A stretch of DNA of 64,000 nucleotides. Origin: Thermomonospora echinospora (GTDB taxonomy: Bacteria > Actinomycetota > Actinomycetes > Streptosporangiales > Streptosporangiaceae). The DNA lies in the NCBI RefSeq assembly GCF_900108175.1, contig NZ_FNVO01000021.1, positions 59,619 to 123,618 on the forward strand, given 5' to 3'. The position numbers and the translations under genes are program-made. This document shows positions 53,314 through 61,639 of this stretch, in pieces. The stretch's first letter is position 1. The number at the start of each line of letters is the position of its first letter. The notes under the pieces were generated by a model. That model was not told the origin of the DNA and did no database searches. It saw nothing but the letters and a program-made list of their open reading frames with translations.

Positions 53314-53978
53314 GCCGGCGGCACCTCGCCGGGCGGGTGCTGTCGGCCGCCGGGCTCATGGTGATCGGCGCCGTGGCGGCGATGCTGCTGCTCGGCGCCG
53401 GCCGCGCCGCGGACCGGGCGCCGATCCCGGCCGCCGGCCCGGTCGACGTCGGGTTCAGCCAGGACATGATCGCGCACCACCAGCAGGCCGTGACGATGGC
53501 CCAGACGGTGCGCGGCCGGGTGAGCCCGCCGGTCGCCCAACTGGCCTCCTCCATCGAGCTCAACCAGACCAGGGAGATCGGCCAGTTGCAGGGCTGGCTG
53601 ATGCTCTGGAACGCCCCCCAGGTGCCCTCCGGCCCGCCGATGACCTGGATGGCCGCCGACCGCGCCGGTCACTCCGGCCACCGCCGCGCCACCGACGCCG
53701 ACGTCGTGATGCCGGGGATGGCCTCGCAGCAGGAGGTGAACCGCCTCGGCGAGCTCACGGGCGAGGACGCGGACGCGTGGTTCCTGCAACTCATGATCCG
53801 CCACCACCAGGGCGGCCTGGCCATGACCACCGCCGCGGCCCGCGACGCGACGAGTCCCCAGGTCCGTGCGCTGGCCACCCTCATGACCACCGAACAGCAC
53901 AAGGAAGTCGCCACGATGGCCGGTCTGCTCGACGCACTCGGCCGGCGCCCCCTCCCCGCGCCCACCTCCCACAGGTGA
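53310..53978 (+). CDS. DUF305 (ferritin-like, copper-associated) exported protein
   Basis: A 222-residue protein with an N-terminal membrane/signal segment (VLSAAGLMVIGAVAAMLLLGAGRA). The DUF305 helical bundle has two HH motifs, FSQDMIAHHQQAVTMAQ and FLQLMIRHHQGGLAMTTAA, plus the MTTEQHKEVATM helix; His and Met residues can bind copper. The linker WMAADRAGHSGHRRATDADVVMPGMAS separates the two halves and matches DUF305 proteins of actinobacteria. Start ATGA overlaps the LVIVD stop, so the two are made together and likely exported together. The oxidase downstream lies 79 bases further. Confidence 0.88.
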   Translation: MSRRHLAGRVLSAAGLMVIGAVAAMLLLGAGRAADRAPIPAAGPVDVGFSQDMIAHHQQAVTMAQTVRGRVSPPVAQLASSIELNQTREIGQLQGWLMLWNAPQVPSGPPMTWMAADRAGHSGHRRATDADVVMPGMASQQEVNRLGELTGEDADAWFLQLMIRHHQGGLAMTTAAARDATSPQVRALATLMTTEQHKEVATMAGLLDALGRRPLPAPTSHR

Positions 53979-54056
53979 GCCCCGCCGGGCGGCGGCCCCG
54001 GCCGGTTGAGTTCGCGGCCGCCGCCCGATCCCACCACGGATGACTTGGAGCCCCCC

Positions 54057-55670
54057 ATGAACGCTTCCCCCGACCCGGCGCCCGCTTCGGGTGTCGGCCG
54101 CCGGCAGGTGCTCGGCGCGACCGCCCTCGGCGGGCTCGGCCTCGCGCTCGGCCCCGGCAGGGCGCAGGCCACGACGGTCCCGACCAGGGTTCCGGTGACC
54201 GAGCAGCGCGAGCGGGCCGTCGTCGTCGGCTCCGGCTTCGGCGGGGGAGTGACCGCCCTGCGGCTGGGCCAGGCCGGGGTGAGGACGCTGGTCCTGGAGC
54301 GCGGCGTCCGATGGCCGACCGGCCCCAACGCCGACACCTTCTGCCGCTTCGAGAACATCGACAACCGCTCCGCCTGGCTGACCCGCCGCAGCAACCTCCC
54401 GGGCGTCATCAAGTTCTGGGAGCCCTACACGGGCATCATCGAGGCCATCGACGGCAACGGCATGACCATCAACTGCGCCGCCGCGGTCGGCGGCGGCTCG
54501 CTCAACTACCACGGCATGTCGCTACAGCCGAACCGGGCGAACTTCGCCGCCTCGATCCCGCTGCTGGCCGACCACTACGACGAACTGGACCGGACGCACT
54601 ACCGCACCGTCGCCAGGATGCTGGGACTGTCCACCATTCCCGACGACATCCTGGCCACGGATCCGTACAAGTCGTCCCGGGTGTTCCTGGACGTCGCCCC
54701 CAAGGCGGGCCTGGAGACGTTCATGGTGCCGCTGCCCATCGACTGGAGCTTCGTCCGCGGTGAGCTGGAGGGCAGGTACAAGCCCACCTACCTCACCAGC
54801 GACATCGCGTTCGGGGTCAACAACGGCGGCAAGAACTCGATCGACGTCACCTACCTCGCCGCCGCCGAGAGCACCGGCAACGTCCAGGTGGCGCCTCTGC
54901 ACATCGTCCGTGACGTCTCGCTGGGCGCGGGCGGGCGCTGGGTGCTGCACGTCGACCGCATCGACACCGGCGGCAAGGTGCTGGAGAAGAAGCGCATCAC
55001 CGCGGACGCGGTGTTCCTGGCCGCCGGCTCTCCCGGTACGACACGGCTCATGGTCAAGGCCAGGGCCAAGCGCCTGATCCCCGACCTGCCCGACGCCGTC
55101 GGCACCCGGTGGGGCAACAACGGCGACCGGATCTACGAGTGGGTCGGGCTGGACGCCGATCTCGGGACCCGGCAGGGCGGCCCGGCCTGCGTCGGCGGCT
55201 TCGACCCGAACAGCCCGATCCCGTACACCATCATCCACGCGGGGCAGCCCATCCAGATCGGCGGCATCACGATGATGAACGTCGTCGGATTCGGGATCAA
55301 CAAGCCCGCCGGCACCTGGTCCTACGACGTGCTCCGCGACGACGCCAAGCTGACCTGGCCGTCCAGCGGCGACGCCGACCTGCAGAAGCTCATCAAGGCC
55401 CGGGTGCAGGAGTTCACCAAGGTGCGCGGCGGGGTGATGATCGACACGAACGCCCTGGGCGCCTCGACCTGGCACTCCCTGGGCGGGGTGCCCATGGGAG
55501 ACGCGGTCGATCTGCACGGCCGGGTCCTGGGGCACCGCGGCCTCTACGTGATGGACGGCGCACGCATCCCGGGCTCCACCGGTGCCTGCAACCCGTCCAT
55601 GACGATCGCCGCCCTGGCCGAGCACAGCATGGCCACCATCGTCCGCGAGGACATCGGACGGGTCTTCTGA
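54057..55670 (+). CDS. Cholesterol-oxidase-like GMC flavoenzyme, Tat-exported
   Basis: A 537-residue enzyme. GRRQVLGATALGGLGLALG (14-32) is a twin-arginine signal with an AQA cleavage site. FAD binding: AVVVGSGFGGGVTALRLGQAG (GSGFGGG at 58-64). Further motifs: AAAVGGGSLNYHGMSLQPN, FLAAGSPGTTRLM, the catalytic His in STWHSLGGVPMG, and Asn in YVMDGARIPGSTGACNPSMTIAALAEHS. These match class I cholesterol oxidases, which oxidise 3-beta-hydroxysteroids to 4-en-3-ones with O2. Other GMC sterol/alcohol oxidases cannot be excluded. Gene order with a lipase (sterol-ester hydrolase?) and a TetR gene suggests an extracellular sterol pathway. ATG 54057 follows TTGGAG. Confidence 0.85.
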   Translation: MNASPDPAPASGVGRRQVLGATALGGLGLALGPGRAQATTVPTRVPVTEQRERAVVVGSGFGGGVTALRLGQAGVRTLVLERGVRWPTGPNADTFCRFENIDNRSAWLTRRSNLPGVIKFWEPYTGIIEAIDGNGMTINCAAAVGGGSLNYHGMSLQPNRANFAASIPLLADHYDELDRTHYRTVARMLGLSTIPDDILATDPYKSSRVFLDVAPKAGLETFMVPLPIDWSFVRGELEGRYKPTYLTSDIAFGVNNGGKNSIDVTYLAAAESTGNVQVAPLHIVRDVSLGAGGRWVLHVDRIDTGGKVLEKKRITADAVFLAAGSPGTTRLMVKARAKRLIPDLPDAVGTRWGNNGDRIYEWVGLDADLGTRQGGPACVGGFDPNSPIPYTIIHAGQPIQIGGITMMNVVGFGINKPAGTWSYDVLRDDAKLTWPSSGDADLQKLIKARVQEFTKVRGGVMIDTNALGASTWHSLGGVPMGDAVDLHGRVLGHRGLYVMDGARIPGSTGACNPSMTIAALAEHSMATIVREDIGRVF

Positions 55671-55737
55671 CCAGGCCCTCAGCTCAGCGGCGCCGGACGA
55701 TCCCGGACAATCCGGCGCCGGGCCGACACGTCGGCCT

Positions 55738-55780
55738 GTCTGCGAGCGCCGGTCCAGGCCGGGCCGCGGCGCTCGCAGAC
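55738..55780. terminator. Hairpin after the cholesterol-oxidase-like gene
   Basis: GTCTGCGAGCGCCG (55738-55751) pairs perfectly with CGGCGCTCGCAGAC (55767-55780), 15-base loop. It separates the oxidase from the PucR gene. Confidence 0.85.
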
Positions 55781-55838
55781 GGGGCACGCAACCGAGGTGA
55801 CGCATGTGCACGGCCTCATTCACAGCCGCAGGGGGGCC

Positions 55839-57086
55839 ATGACCGCGATGAACGCACGTTCTGGTCCGTGGGAGGAGCTGCCCCCGGAGCTGGCCGAGGT
55901 GCTGCGGCCTGAGCTGCCCCGGCTCGCCGACGAGATCGTGGAGGAGATCCGGCACGGTGTCCCGGAGTTCGACCGCCCGCTCCAGGGCGCGTTCGGAGCG
56001 GGCATGCGCCTGGGCGTCGAGCAGGCCCTGAGCCAGTTCGTGGACCGGATCGCCGACCCCGCCGCGCACTCGCCGCACGATTCGCACGTCTACCGGGCGC
56101 TGGGACGAGGCGAGTTCCGCGAGGGCCGCAGCATGGACGCCCTGCAGGCCGCCTACCGGATCGGCGCCCGCGCCGCCTGGCGCTGCTTCGCCACCAGCAC
56201 CATGAAGGCCGGCCACTCGCCGGAGACCCTGCGCGCCCTGGCGGAGGCAGTCTTCGCCTACATCGACGAGGCCGCCGCCCAGTCGGTACAGGCGTACTCC
56301 GAACTGGCGGCCAAGGCCACCGGCACGCTGCAGCGGCGCCGCCGCCGTCTGCTGGAACTGCTCACCGACGACACGCGGCCGATCTCCCGCGAGGCCATCG
56401 CCTGGCTGGCCGCCGAATCCGCCTGGCAGATGCCCGCCCGGGTCGCGTGCGTGGCCCTGGAGGGGGCCTGGCAGGAGCGGCACCTGGTGTCGCCCGCGGT
56501 GAGCCCGGACGTCCTGATGGACCTGGAACGCCCCGACCCGTTCCTGCTGGTCCCCGACGCCGACGGCCCCGGCCGTCAGGAGATGCTCGTACGGGCGCTG
56601 GGCGATGCGGCCTTCGCGGTCGGCCCGAGCGTCGAACTCGTCGACGCGGCGCTGTCCCTGCGGCTGGCCCGCCGCACCCTCGCCCTGTGCCACCGCGGCG
56701 TCATCGCCTCCGACCCGCCCGTACGCGCCGCCGACCATCTGCCTACCCTGCTGCTGTTCAGCGACGAACCCCTCGCCGACCTCATGTCCCGCAGCGAGTA
56801 CGACCCGCTCGCGCAACTGGCCCCCGCCAGGCGCGAACCCCTGGCCGAGACACTGCTCGCCCTCCTCACCGAAGGGGGCAGCGCCCCCGAGATCGCCGCC
56901 CGCCTCCACGTCCACCCCCAGACCATCCGGTACCGCATGAATAGGCTCCAGGAGCTGTACGGCCCGCGGCTCGATGACCCCGACTGGCGCTTCCACATGC
57001 AGATCGTCCTGCGCAGGCGACTCCTTCTCGACCGCGCGACCGGCACCCGCCCCCCGGCACCGCCCTCACCGGACGCCAACCGCTGA
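55839..57086 (+). CDS. PucR/CdaR-type transcriptional regulator
   Basis: A 415-residue regulator with an N-terminal RsbT-co-antagonist-like helical domain (ELAEVLRPELPRLADEIVEEIRHGVPEF...ALSQFVDRIADP), a middle GGDEF-like degenerate region, and a C-terminal PucR HTH: LLTEGGSAPEIAARLHVHPQTIRYRMNRLQELYG. Members control catabolic operons, including steroid and purine genes. ATG 55839 is closest to a GGGGGG site, with an ATG nine bases later as alternative. It lies immediately downstream of the oxidase terminator, in the same direction; a role in its control is plausible but unproved. Confidence 0.87.
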   Translation: MTAMNARSGPWEELPPELAEVLRPELPRLADEIVEEIRHGVPEFDRPLQGAFGAGMRLGVEQALSQFVDRIADPAAHSPHDSHVYRALGRGEFREGRSMDALQAAYRIGARAAWRCFATSTMKAGHSPETLRALAEAVFAYIDEAAAQSVQAYSELAAKATGTLQRRRRRLLELLTDDTRPISREAIAWLAAESAWQMPARVACVALEGAWQERHLVSPAVSPDVLMDLERPDPFLLVPDADGPGRQEMLVRALGDAAFAVGPSVELVDAALSLRLARRTLALCHRGVIASDPPVRAADHLPTLLLFSDEPLADLMSRSEYDPLAQLAPARREPLAETLLALLTEGGSAPEIAARLHVHPQTIRYRMNRLQELYGPRLDDPDWRFHMQIVLRRRLLLDRATGTRPPAPPSPDANR

Positions 57087-57107
57087 GCGACAGCCGCCGG
57101 CCACAGA

Positions 57108-57479
57108 TCACCAGCGACCATGCACGGTGGCGCCGAACCGGGCGCGCAGTTGCCGGAGCCGCCCCCGTAGCCGTCCCGCTCCGGTGCAGTCGCGCACCGG
57201 GTCCGGCCACGCCGGGAGCGCCTGCCCGAACGGCGCTTCCCGCAGATGGGCCAGCAGGTACAGGGCCGCCGCCTCCACCTCGGCCGCCGGGCAGCGCATT
57301 GACCGGACCGGCCCCCATGCGAAACACCGCTCGCCGCTCAGCCAGGAGACGATGACCACGACGTAGGCCCGCGCCGTGTCCGCCCCCCGATCCAGCGAGA
57401 TCATCACCCCGTCCGCGACGCGCAGGACCCGTACACCGCGCAGCCGCAGCGACTGGGCCAACTCGTCCAGCTCATCCAC
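57108..57479 (-). CDS. Conserved-looking hypothetical protein
   Basis: A 123-residue protein with VDELDELAQSLRLRGVRVLRVADGVMISLDRG and a strand-rich middle AYVVVIVSWLSGERCFAWG, ending in a basic helix (GRLRQLRARFGATVHGRW). Similar small proteins occur beside ATP-binding and XRE proteins in actinomycetes. GTG 57479 is preceded by GGAGAGGAAG with somewhat long spacing. It converges with the PucR gene, 21 bases apart. Function unknown. Confidence 0.55.
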   Translation of the reverse strand: MDELDELAQSLRLRGVRVLRVADGVMISLDRGADTARAYVVVIVSWLSGERCFAWGPVRSMRCPAAEVEAAALYLLAHLREAPFGQALPAWPDPVRDCTGAGRLRGRLRQLRARFGATVHGRW

Positions 57480-57654
57480 CCGCCGCGCTTCCTCTCCGCC
57501 GCATGTTCCTCTTCTCCCGTGATCCCTGGAGGGCTGACTGGATCGCCGTGCTGTGCCGGAAACGGCGGCCACGCCGCATCGGCCCGTCCCTGCGGCGACG
57601 CCGTGCCGCCGCCACACCCGCCCGTAGTTGTACGGCCCGCCGCCGCTTATGCGA

Positions 57655-58125
57655 TCACCGGGGCCATCCCGCCGTCCCGCCGGTGCGCGGCACCTCGAAC
57701 CAGACCGTGGTGTGCCCGGCGTCGTCGCGCGCCCAGTCCCACCGGGCCGCCAGTTCCCGAACGATCAGCAGGCCCCGGCCGCCCAGCACCGCGTACGCGG
57801 GGACACGCGGCTCGCCCGCCGCGCCGCCCTGATCGGTGATCTCCACCCGGATCACCTCATCGGTGGCGATCACCGCCGCCCACACCCGCCCACCCGGCCG
57901 GCCGCTGGCGGTGTGCAGCACCGCATTCGTGACGATCTCGGCGGCCATCAGGTCCACGTCGCCCAGGTCCACCCCCGCGCCGTCCAGCGCCTCGCGCAGG
58001 TAGGCCCGCACCTCACGCACGTTCACCGAAGCGTCCGGCGCGTCGTCCTCGGCCGGGAACCGGACGACCTCCAGGAACCGCACCCCGGCCGACCCCGCGC
58101 GTGCCGGTAGATCTGCCCTGGTCAT
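57655..58125 (-). CDS. ATP-binding protein of the anti-sigma type, XRE-associated
   Basis: A 156-residue HATPase_c_2 protein. N-box MAAEIVTNAVLHTASG, G1 ITDQGGAAGEP and G2 LGGRGLLIVRELAARW. Such ATPases are found by the dozen beside XRE regulators in Streptomyces and relatives; they may work as anti-sigma or anti-regulator partners. The ATG at 58125 overlaps the stop of the next gene upstream (ATGA), so the two proteins are made together. A second, unrelated copy of the type lies at 5134-5568. Confidence 0.82.
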   Translation of the reverse strand: MTRADLPARAGSAGVRFLEVVRFPAEDDAPDASVNVREVRAYLREALDGAGVDLGDVDLMAAEIVTNAVLHTASGRPGGRVWAAVIATDEVIRVEITDQGGAAGEPRVPAYAVLGGRGLLIVRELAARWDWARDDAGHTTVWFEVPRTGGTAGWPR

Positions 58126-58436
58126 CGGCCTGCCAGCGCCGCGGCGGCAGCCCGGATCGCGGCCATGTCGTCGGCCGGGTGCCGGTGCGTCCCGTCCCAC
58201 AGGTACGCCCACCGCGCCCTGGCCCGGATCACCACCCCGACCGCACTTTGCCCCCACACCGGCCGCAGCATCAGCGCCGTCTGGCCGCTCGTCTCCACCA
58301 CCATCCGGGACGCCTGACCACGCTCCACCAGCGCGATCGCCAGTTCCGCCAGCAGCCGCACCCGCATCTGCGTCATCCCGGGCTCGGTCCGCCCCGACCC
58401 CTCTCCGGGCCGAGGCACGTTCGGTAGGTTGCTCAT
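58122..58436 (-). CDS. Hypothetical protein coupled to the ATPase
   Basis: A 104-residue protein, MSNLPNVPRPGEGSGRTEPGMTQMRVRLLAELAIAL at the start, then GVVIRARARWAYLWDGTHRHPADDMAAIRAAAAALAGR. The RWAYLWDG...HPADD pattern is typical of small proteins in XRE/ATPase loci; no domain name comes to mind. AAGGAG lies eight bases before ATG 58436, and the stop overlaps the ATPase ATG. It is divergent from the XRE gene across a 240-base spacer, where I see no further gene. Confidence 0.6.
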   Translation of the reverse strand: MSNLPNVPRPGEGSGRTEPGMTQMRVRLLAELAIALVERGQASRMVVETSGQTALMLRPVWGQSAVGVVIRARARWAYLWDGTHRHPADDMAAIRAAAAALAGR

Positions 58437-58676
58437 GGGTCCGACTCCTTTCCAGTCGGGCCAAGGCCCCGGGTACCCGGTGTTAGCGGCACCGGCCGGG
58501 GCCGCCTTGTCCATGGCGGCCCCCGCACCCTCAGCGGGCTTGGCTACTTTCTGTGCGCATCACCTGACTGATTGCGCTGTTGTGGTGTTCCATTGACTCT
58601 GACAACACAACCCTGTGTGAAGTGCCTGGCGCGGGAAGCCCGACTGCCATAACTCCCCATAAACCCGGAGGCCGAC

Positions 58677-59963
58677 ATGGCGCGACCCACCCAATCCGTG
58701 GACCCGCAGAAATCCCTTCGGCACCTGGTGGGCGCCACCATCCGGCACTGGCGTGAGGTGAGCGGGATGAGCGTGATCGACTTTGCCCGGGACCTTTGCA
58801 TCGATCCGTCGCATCTGTCCAAATGGGAACGTGGCCTGGCCCCTGTTCCGGCCGACCAGATCTCCCGTATCGACCGGATCTTGAATGCTGATAACCACAT
58901 CGCCGCTGTTCACGCCGCCGCCGCAGAACTGGAGGAACACCGCACACGGAACCGCGCTACGTTGGAAGCAGCAAACCAATACGAAACGGACGGCCAAGAC
59001 GTGAAACGCCGCGCAGTCCTCCAACTGCTCACCGCCCTGGGTGCGGGGGCCGCCATCCCGCCGGGAGTGCTGGAGGAAATTCTCTCCGGCGTCACTCCGG
59101 CCCTTGACGATCATGTCGATCTGGACGAGTGGGAGCGCACCGTCCAGGAGTACAGCCACATGATCAATATGCGGCCGATCGGTGCATTGATCCCGGACCT
59201 CACCGCCGACCTCGTCACCGTGAGCCGGCTTCTGGACCGCAGGTACGCGCCCCTCGTGCATGCGGGACTTTTCCGGGTCAGCGCCGGGCTCTCCGGCCTC
59301 CTGGCCACGCAGTTGGACGACGTGGGGGATCGGCGGGCCGCCCGCGTGGCATGGAGCTCCGCTCGCCGCGCCGCCGACGCGTCCGGCGACCGGGCCCTGT
59401 CGGTATGGGCTCGCGGCGATGAAGCCAACGAAGCGACGTGGACCGGGCGGCCGACCCAAGTCGTGAGCGATCTGGCCGACGAGGCCATCGAAATGGCGGG
59501 AGGGGTTCCCTCCAGGGGACTTGGACGGGCCTATGCCGCACGTGCCCGGCTGGCGGCCGATGAAGGCGACAAGGCCGCGGCGTTCGCGGCGCTGGACGCC
59601 CTGGCCGATGTGGTCGATCACGAACTCAGGGACTTCCCTGAACGGCACCTCCGGTGGAACCAGGCGTACGTCTACACGCTCGTCGGCGACCCCCGGGCCG
59701 AATCGGCGCTCGACCAGGCGTTCGCCCTCTACCCGCCCGGCACCCTGGGACCCGTCTCCAACCTCCGGCTCATTCGGGCTGTCGGGCTGGTCCGGCATCG
59801 AGAGGTCGAAGAGGGCATCCGGCACGCCATCACAGCGCTTGAGGAAGGGCCGGTCAGCGCCACGAGACGGCACCTGACCGGCCATATCGTCAAGACCCTG
59901 CCCGACAAGGCCCGAACCCTTCCCGACACCCGCGAACTGCGCGCCCTGGCCTCCGGAGCCTGA
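58677..59963 (+). CDS. XRE family regulator with TPR-like C-terminal domain
   Basis: A 428-residue regulator. The N-terminal helix-turn-helix is LVGATIRHWREVSGMSVIDFARDLCIDPSHLSKWERGLAPVPADQISRIDRIL. The rest is helical, with TPR-like units from about 150 (LDRRYAPLVHAGLFRVSAGLSGLLATQLDDVGDRRAARVAW, then AYAARARLAADEGDKAAAFAALDAL). This layout (XRE plus TPR) resembles regulators that sense peptides or metabolites. GGAGG precedes ATG 58677. It is divergent from the 104-residue protein and ATPase genes, the likely partners. Confidence 0.85.
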   Translation: MARPTQSVDPQKSLRHLVGATIRHWREVSGMSVIDFARDLCIDPSHLSKWERGLAPVPADQISRIDRILNADNHIAAVHAAAAELEEHRTRNRATLEAANQYETDGQDVKRRAVLQLLTALGAGAAIPPGVLEEILSGVTPALDDHVDLDEWERTVQEYSHMINMRPIGALIPDLTADLVTVSRLLDRRYAPLVHAGLFRVSAGLSGLLATQLDDVGDRRAARVAWSSARRAADASGDRALSVWARGDEANEATWTGRPTQVVSDLADEAIEMAGGVPSRGLGRAYAARARLAADEGDKAAAFAALDALADVVDHELRDFPERHLRWNQAYVYTLVGDPRAESALDQAFALYPPGTLGPVSNLRLIRAVGLVRHREVEEGIRHAITALEEGPVSATRRHLTGHIVKTLPDKARTLPDTRELRALASGA

Positions 59964-60029
59964 AGTCAGAGCCTGCGCACCACAGCACGCCATTACGCTC
60001 TCTCGCGGAGTCGGCGGGGCCGGGACGGG

Positions 60030-60329
60030 TCAGGTGGTGGAACGGCCCGAACATGCCGGGCAGGCGGTCTTGACCATCCGGCGGGCAGGTCGTTCGGTTC
60101 CCAGGTGGATGACGACGCCCGTCCCCAGGCACCTCGGGCATCCGGGCATCGCGTTCGCGCCGAGCTGTTCCCACACCGGGGACGTGTCACCCAGCGGGCG
60201 TTCCTCCGCGGGTTCGTTGTCATCGCCCACGTATCCCGCGCCAAGGCAGAACTCGCACTGCAACGTCAGGGAGCCGAGACGGTGCTCTCCGCTGCCCCCG
60301 CAGTCGGGACAGTCCAGCCGGTCGGTCAT
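60030..60329 (-). CDS. Small DnaJ-type zinc-finger protein, four CXXCXGXG motifs
   Basis: A 99-residue protein with four zinc motifs: CPDCGGSG (7-14), CEFCLGAG (about 25-32), CPRCLGTG (about 64-71) and CPACSG (about 90). These are the repeats of the DnaJ central zinc domain, but the J-domain and substrate-binding parts are absent, so it is a free zinc-finger unit. Linker DDNEPAEERPLGDTSPVWEQLG is acidic. The ATG overlaps the stop of a 47-residue protein with two more such motifs. It converges with the XRE gene. DnaJ-like zinc ribbons can act as holdases or thiol-exchange factors; the role here is unknown. Confidence 0.7.
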   Translation of the reverse strand: MTDRLDCPDCGGSGEHRLGSLTLQCEFCLGAGYVGDDNEPAEERPLGDTSPVWEQLGANAMPGCPRCLGTGVVIHLGTERPARRMVKTACPACSGRSTT

Positions 60330-60469
60330 GAGGTCGTCTTACCCGGCCCGTTGCAACGAGAGCACGGCCGCTCTTCCTGCTTCGCGCTGCCGTTCTTGCT
60401 CGTGACCAGGACTTTTCCCGATCCCATGCACATTGCGCAATCGACCTGTTTGCGGCGCTTCTCGGCCAT
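60326..60469 (-). CDS. Tiny CXXCXGXG zinc protein
   Basis: A 47-residue protein, MAEKRRKQVDCAMCMGSG...CSRCNGPGKTTS, with two half zinc modules (CAMCMGSG and CSRCNGPG), enough for one zinc site. GGAGG six bases upstream of ATG 60469 is an excellent ribosome site. Its stop overlaps the 99-residue zinc-finger gene (ATGA), so both come from one message. Together they supply six CXXCXGXG motifs, possibly interacting as a complex. Confidence 0.7.
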   Translation of the reverse strand: MAEKRRKQVDCAMCMGSGKVLVTSKNGSAKQEERPCSRCNGPGKTTS

Positions 60470-60616
60470 CGCGTACCTCCACCCGCAAGCGTAGGCTCCC
60501 ACGCGCCTACTGACAGTGACTATCAGGGCACAGCCGCGTACCGCATCGGGAGAGGAACGCACCTGACCTGGCAACCGCTGACGGCGGCCCTTCTCGGCGG
60601 GCCGGGGCGGCGGCGG

Positions 60617-61297
60617 TTACTTGGTGGTGCGGGAGGTGCGGGGTTTGGCGGGGGAGCCGCAGAGGCCGCCCAGGCAGAACTGCCAGACCTCTTCGGAGGT
60701 GACGGGGCTGGCCTGGCCGCCGGGGACGCTGCTGGTGTAGGCGGTGAACATCACCGTCTGCATCACCAGGGAGGCCCGGCGACGGGTCTTGCCCTCGGGG
60801 ACGGCGCCGGCCTCGGCGGCCTGCTCGATGAACTCGCTGAAGAGCGTGAGCAGGGGGAGGTGGGCGGTCGCCACCTCGGTGGGGTGCTTGACCAGCAACT
60901 GGAGCGCGAAGTCGTTGAACAGCGGGCGCTGGACCTCGGGGTTGGGGCGCGACTGCTCGTACAGCATCTCGACGGCGACCCGCAGGCGCTGCATCGGGTC
61001 GCGCTTGGCGTAGGCGGCCTGCCGGATCTCGGCGGCACCCTTGGACAGCGCGTCCTCGAACAGGGCCAGCAGCAGCTCGTGCTTGCCGTCGAAGTGCTGG
61101 TAGAAGCTGCGCAGCGACTGCTTGGAACGGTCGACGACCTCCTGGACGGTGAAGTCCGTCGTCCCCTTCTCCGCGATGAGCTCCTGTGCCGAATCCAGGA
61201 AGCGCTGCACCCGCTGCTCGGCGCGGAGCTTGGCGGCACGGGTGGACCGCTCTACGGCGCGCTGGCGCCAGGCGGGCTCTTCGGAGACTTCAGTCAC
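60617..61297 (-). CDS. TetR repressor of the acyl-CoA dehydrogenase operon
   Basis: A 226-residue TetR protein. HTH: RFLDSAQELIAEKGTTDFTVQEVVDRSKQSLRSFYQHFDGKHELLLALFEDAL, common to regulators of fatty-acid and steroid genes. A 45-residue N-terminal helix (PAWRQRAVERSTRAAKLRAEQRVQ) precedes it. The start is uncertain; I use GTG 61297, which has only a distant GGAG. AGAACGATACTC lies directly upstream, and a near copy lies before the divergent acyl-CoA dehydrogenase genes, so one operator type could serve both. Confidence 0.8.
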   Translation of the reverse strand: MTEVSEEPAWRQRAVERSTRAAKLRAEQRVQRFLDSAQELIAEKGTTDFTVQEVVDRSKQSLRSFYQHFDGKHELLLALFEDALSKGAAEIRQAAYAKRDPMQRLRVAVEMLYEQSRPNPEVQRPLFNDFALQLLVKHPTEVATAHLPLLTLFSEFIEQAAEAGAVPEGKTRRRASLVMQTVMFTAYTSSVPGGQASPVTSEEVWQFCLGGLCGSPAKPRTSRTTK

Positions 61298-61301
61298 GGG
61301 C

Positions 61302-61422
61302 AGAACGATACTCCACCTCAGCGGTAGGTAGTCGCCTTGCCGTACCGGACCGTGACCACAGGTGTCGAGATTCCTGCTTACGAACAGGAGACTCTTACTC
61401 GCTGAACATGAGAATGATACTC
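61302..61422. promoter_or_regulatory. Twin AGAAYGATACTC elements in the TetR/acyl-CoA dehydrogenase spacer
   Basis: AGAACGATACTC (61302-61313) and AGAATGATACTC (61411-61422) differ by one base. The first lies against the TetR start; the second, inside GAGAATGATACTCTC, is 218 bases before the first acyl-CoA dehydrogenase gene. The rest of the 340-base spacer shows no convincing gene. Confidence 0.55.
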
Positions 61423-61639
61423 TCGCGACATGCACCACCCAGGAGGGCGGGCGGCCCGGCCATGAGAGCCGCCCGGCGCCATGCCCCCGGCGATCCGGTG
61501 ACGGCCGAGGAGACCCCCGGGCCGCCCGCATCGTTCGCCGACGGGGTGATGCATCCCCGCGTCCACGCCGCCCACCCGCCCGGCGAGGCCCCACCCGTGG
61601 GCCGCCGCGCGGTCGGCAAGGTTCTCTTGGAGGTCGCCC

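Noticed and set aside
54522..56996. An 824-codon minus-strand frame opposite the cholesterol-oxidase-like and PucR genes
   Set aside because: Shadow of two genes with strong motifs; it also crosses the perfect terminator hairpin at 55738-55780.
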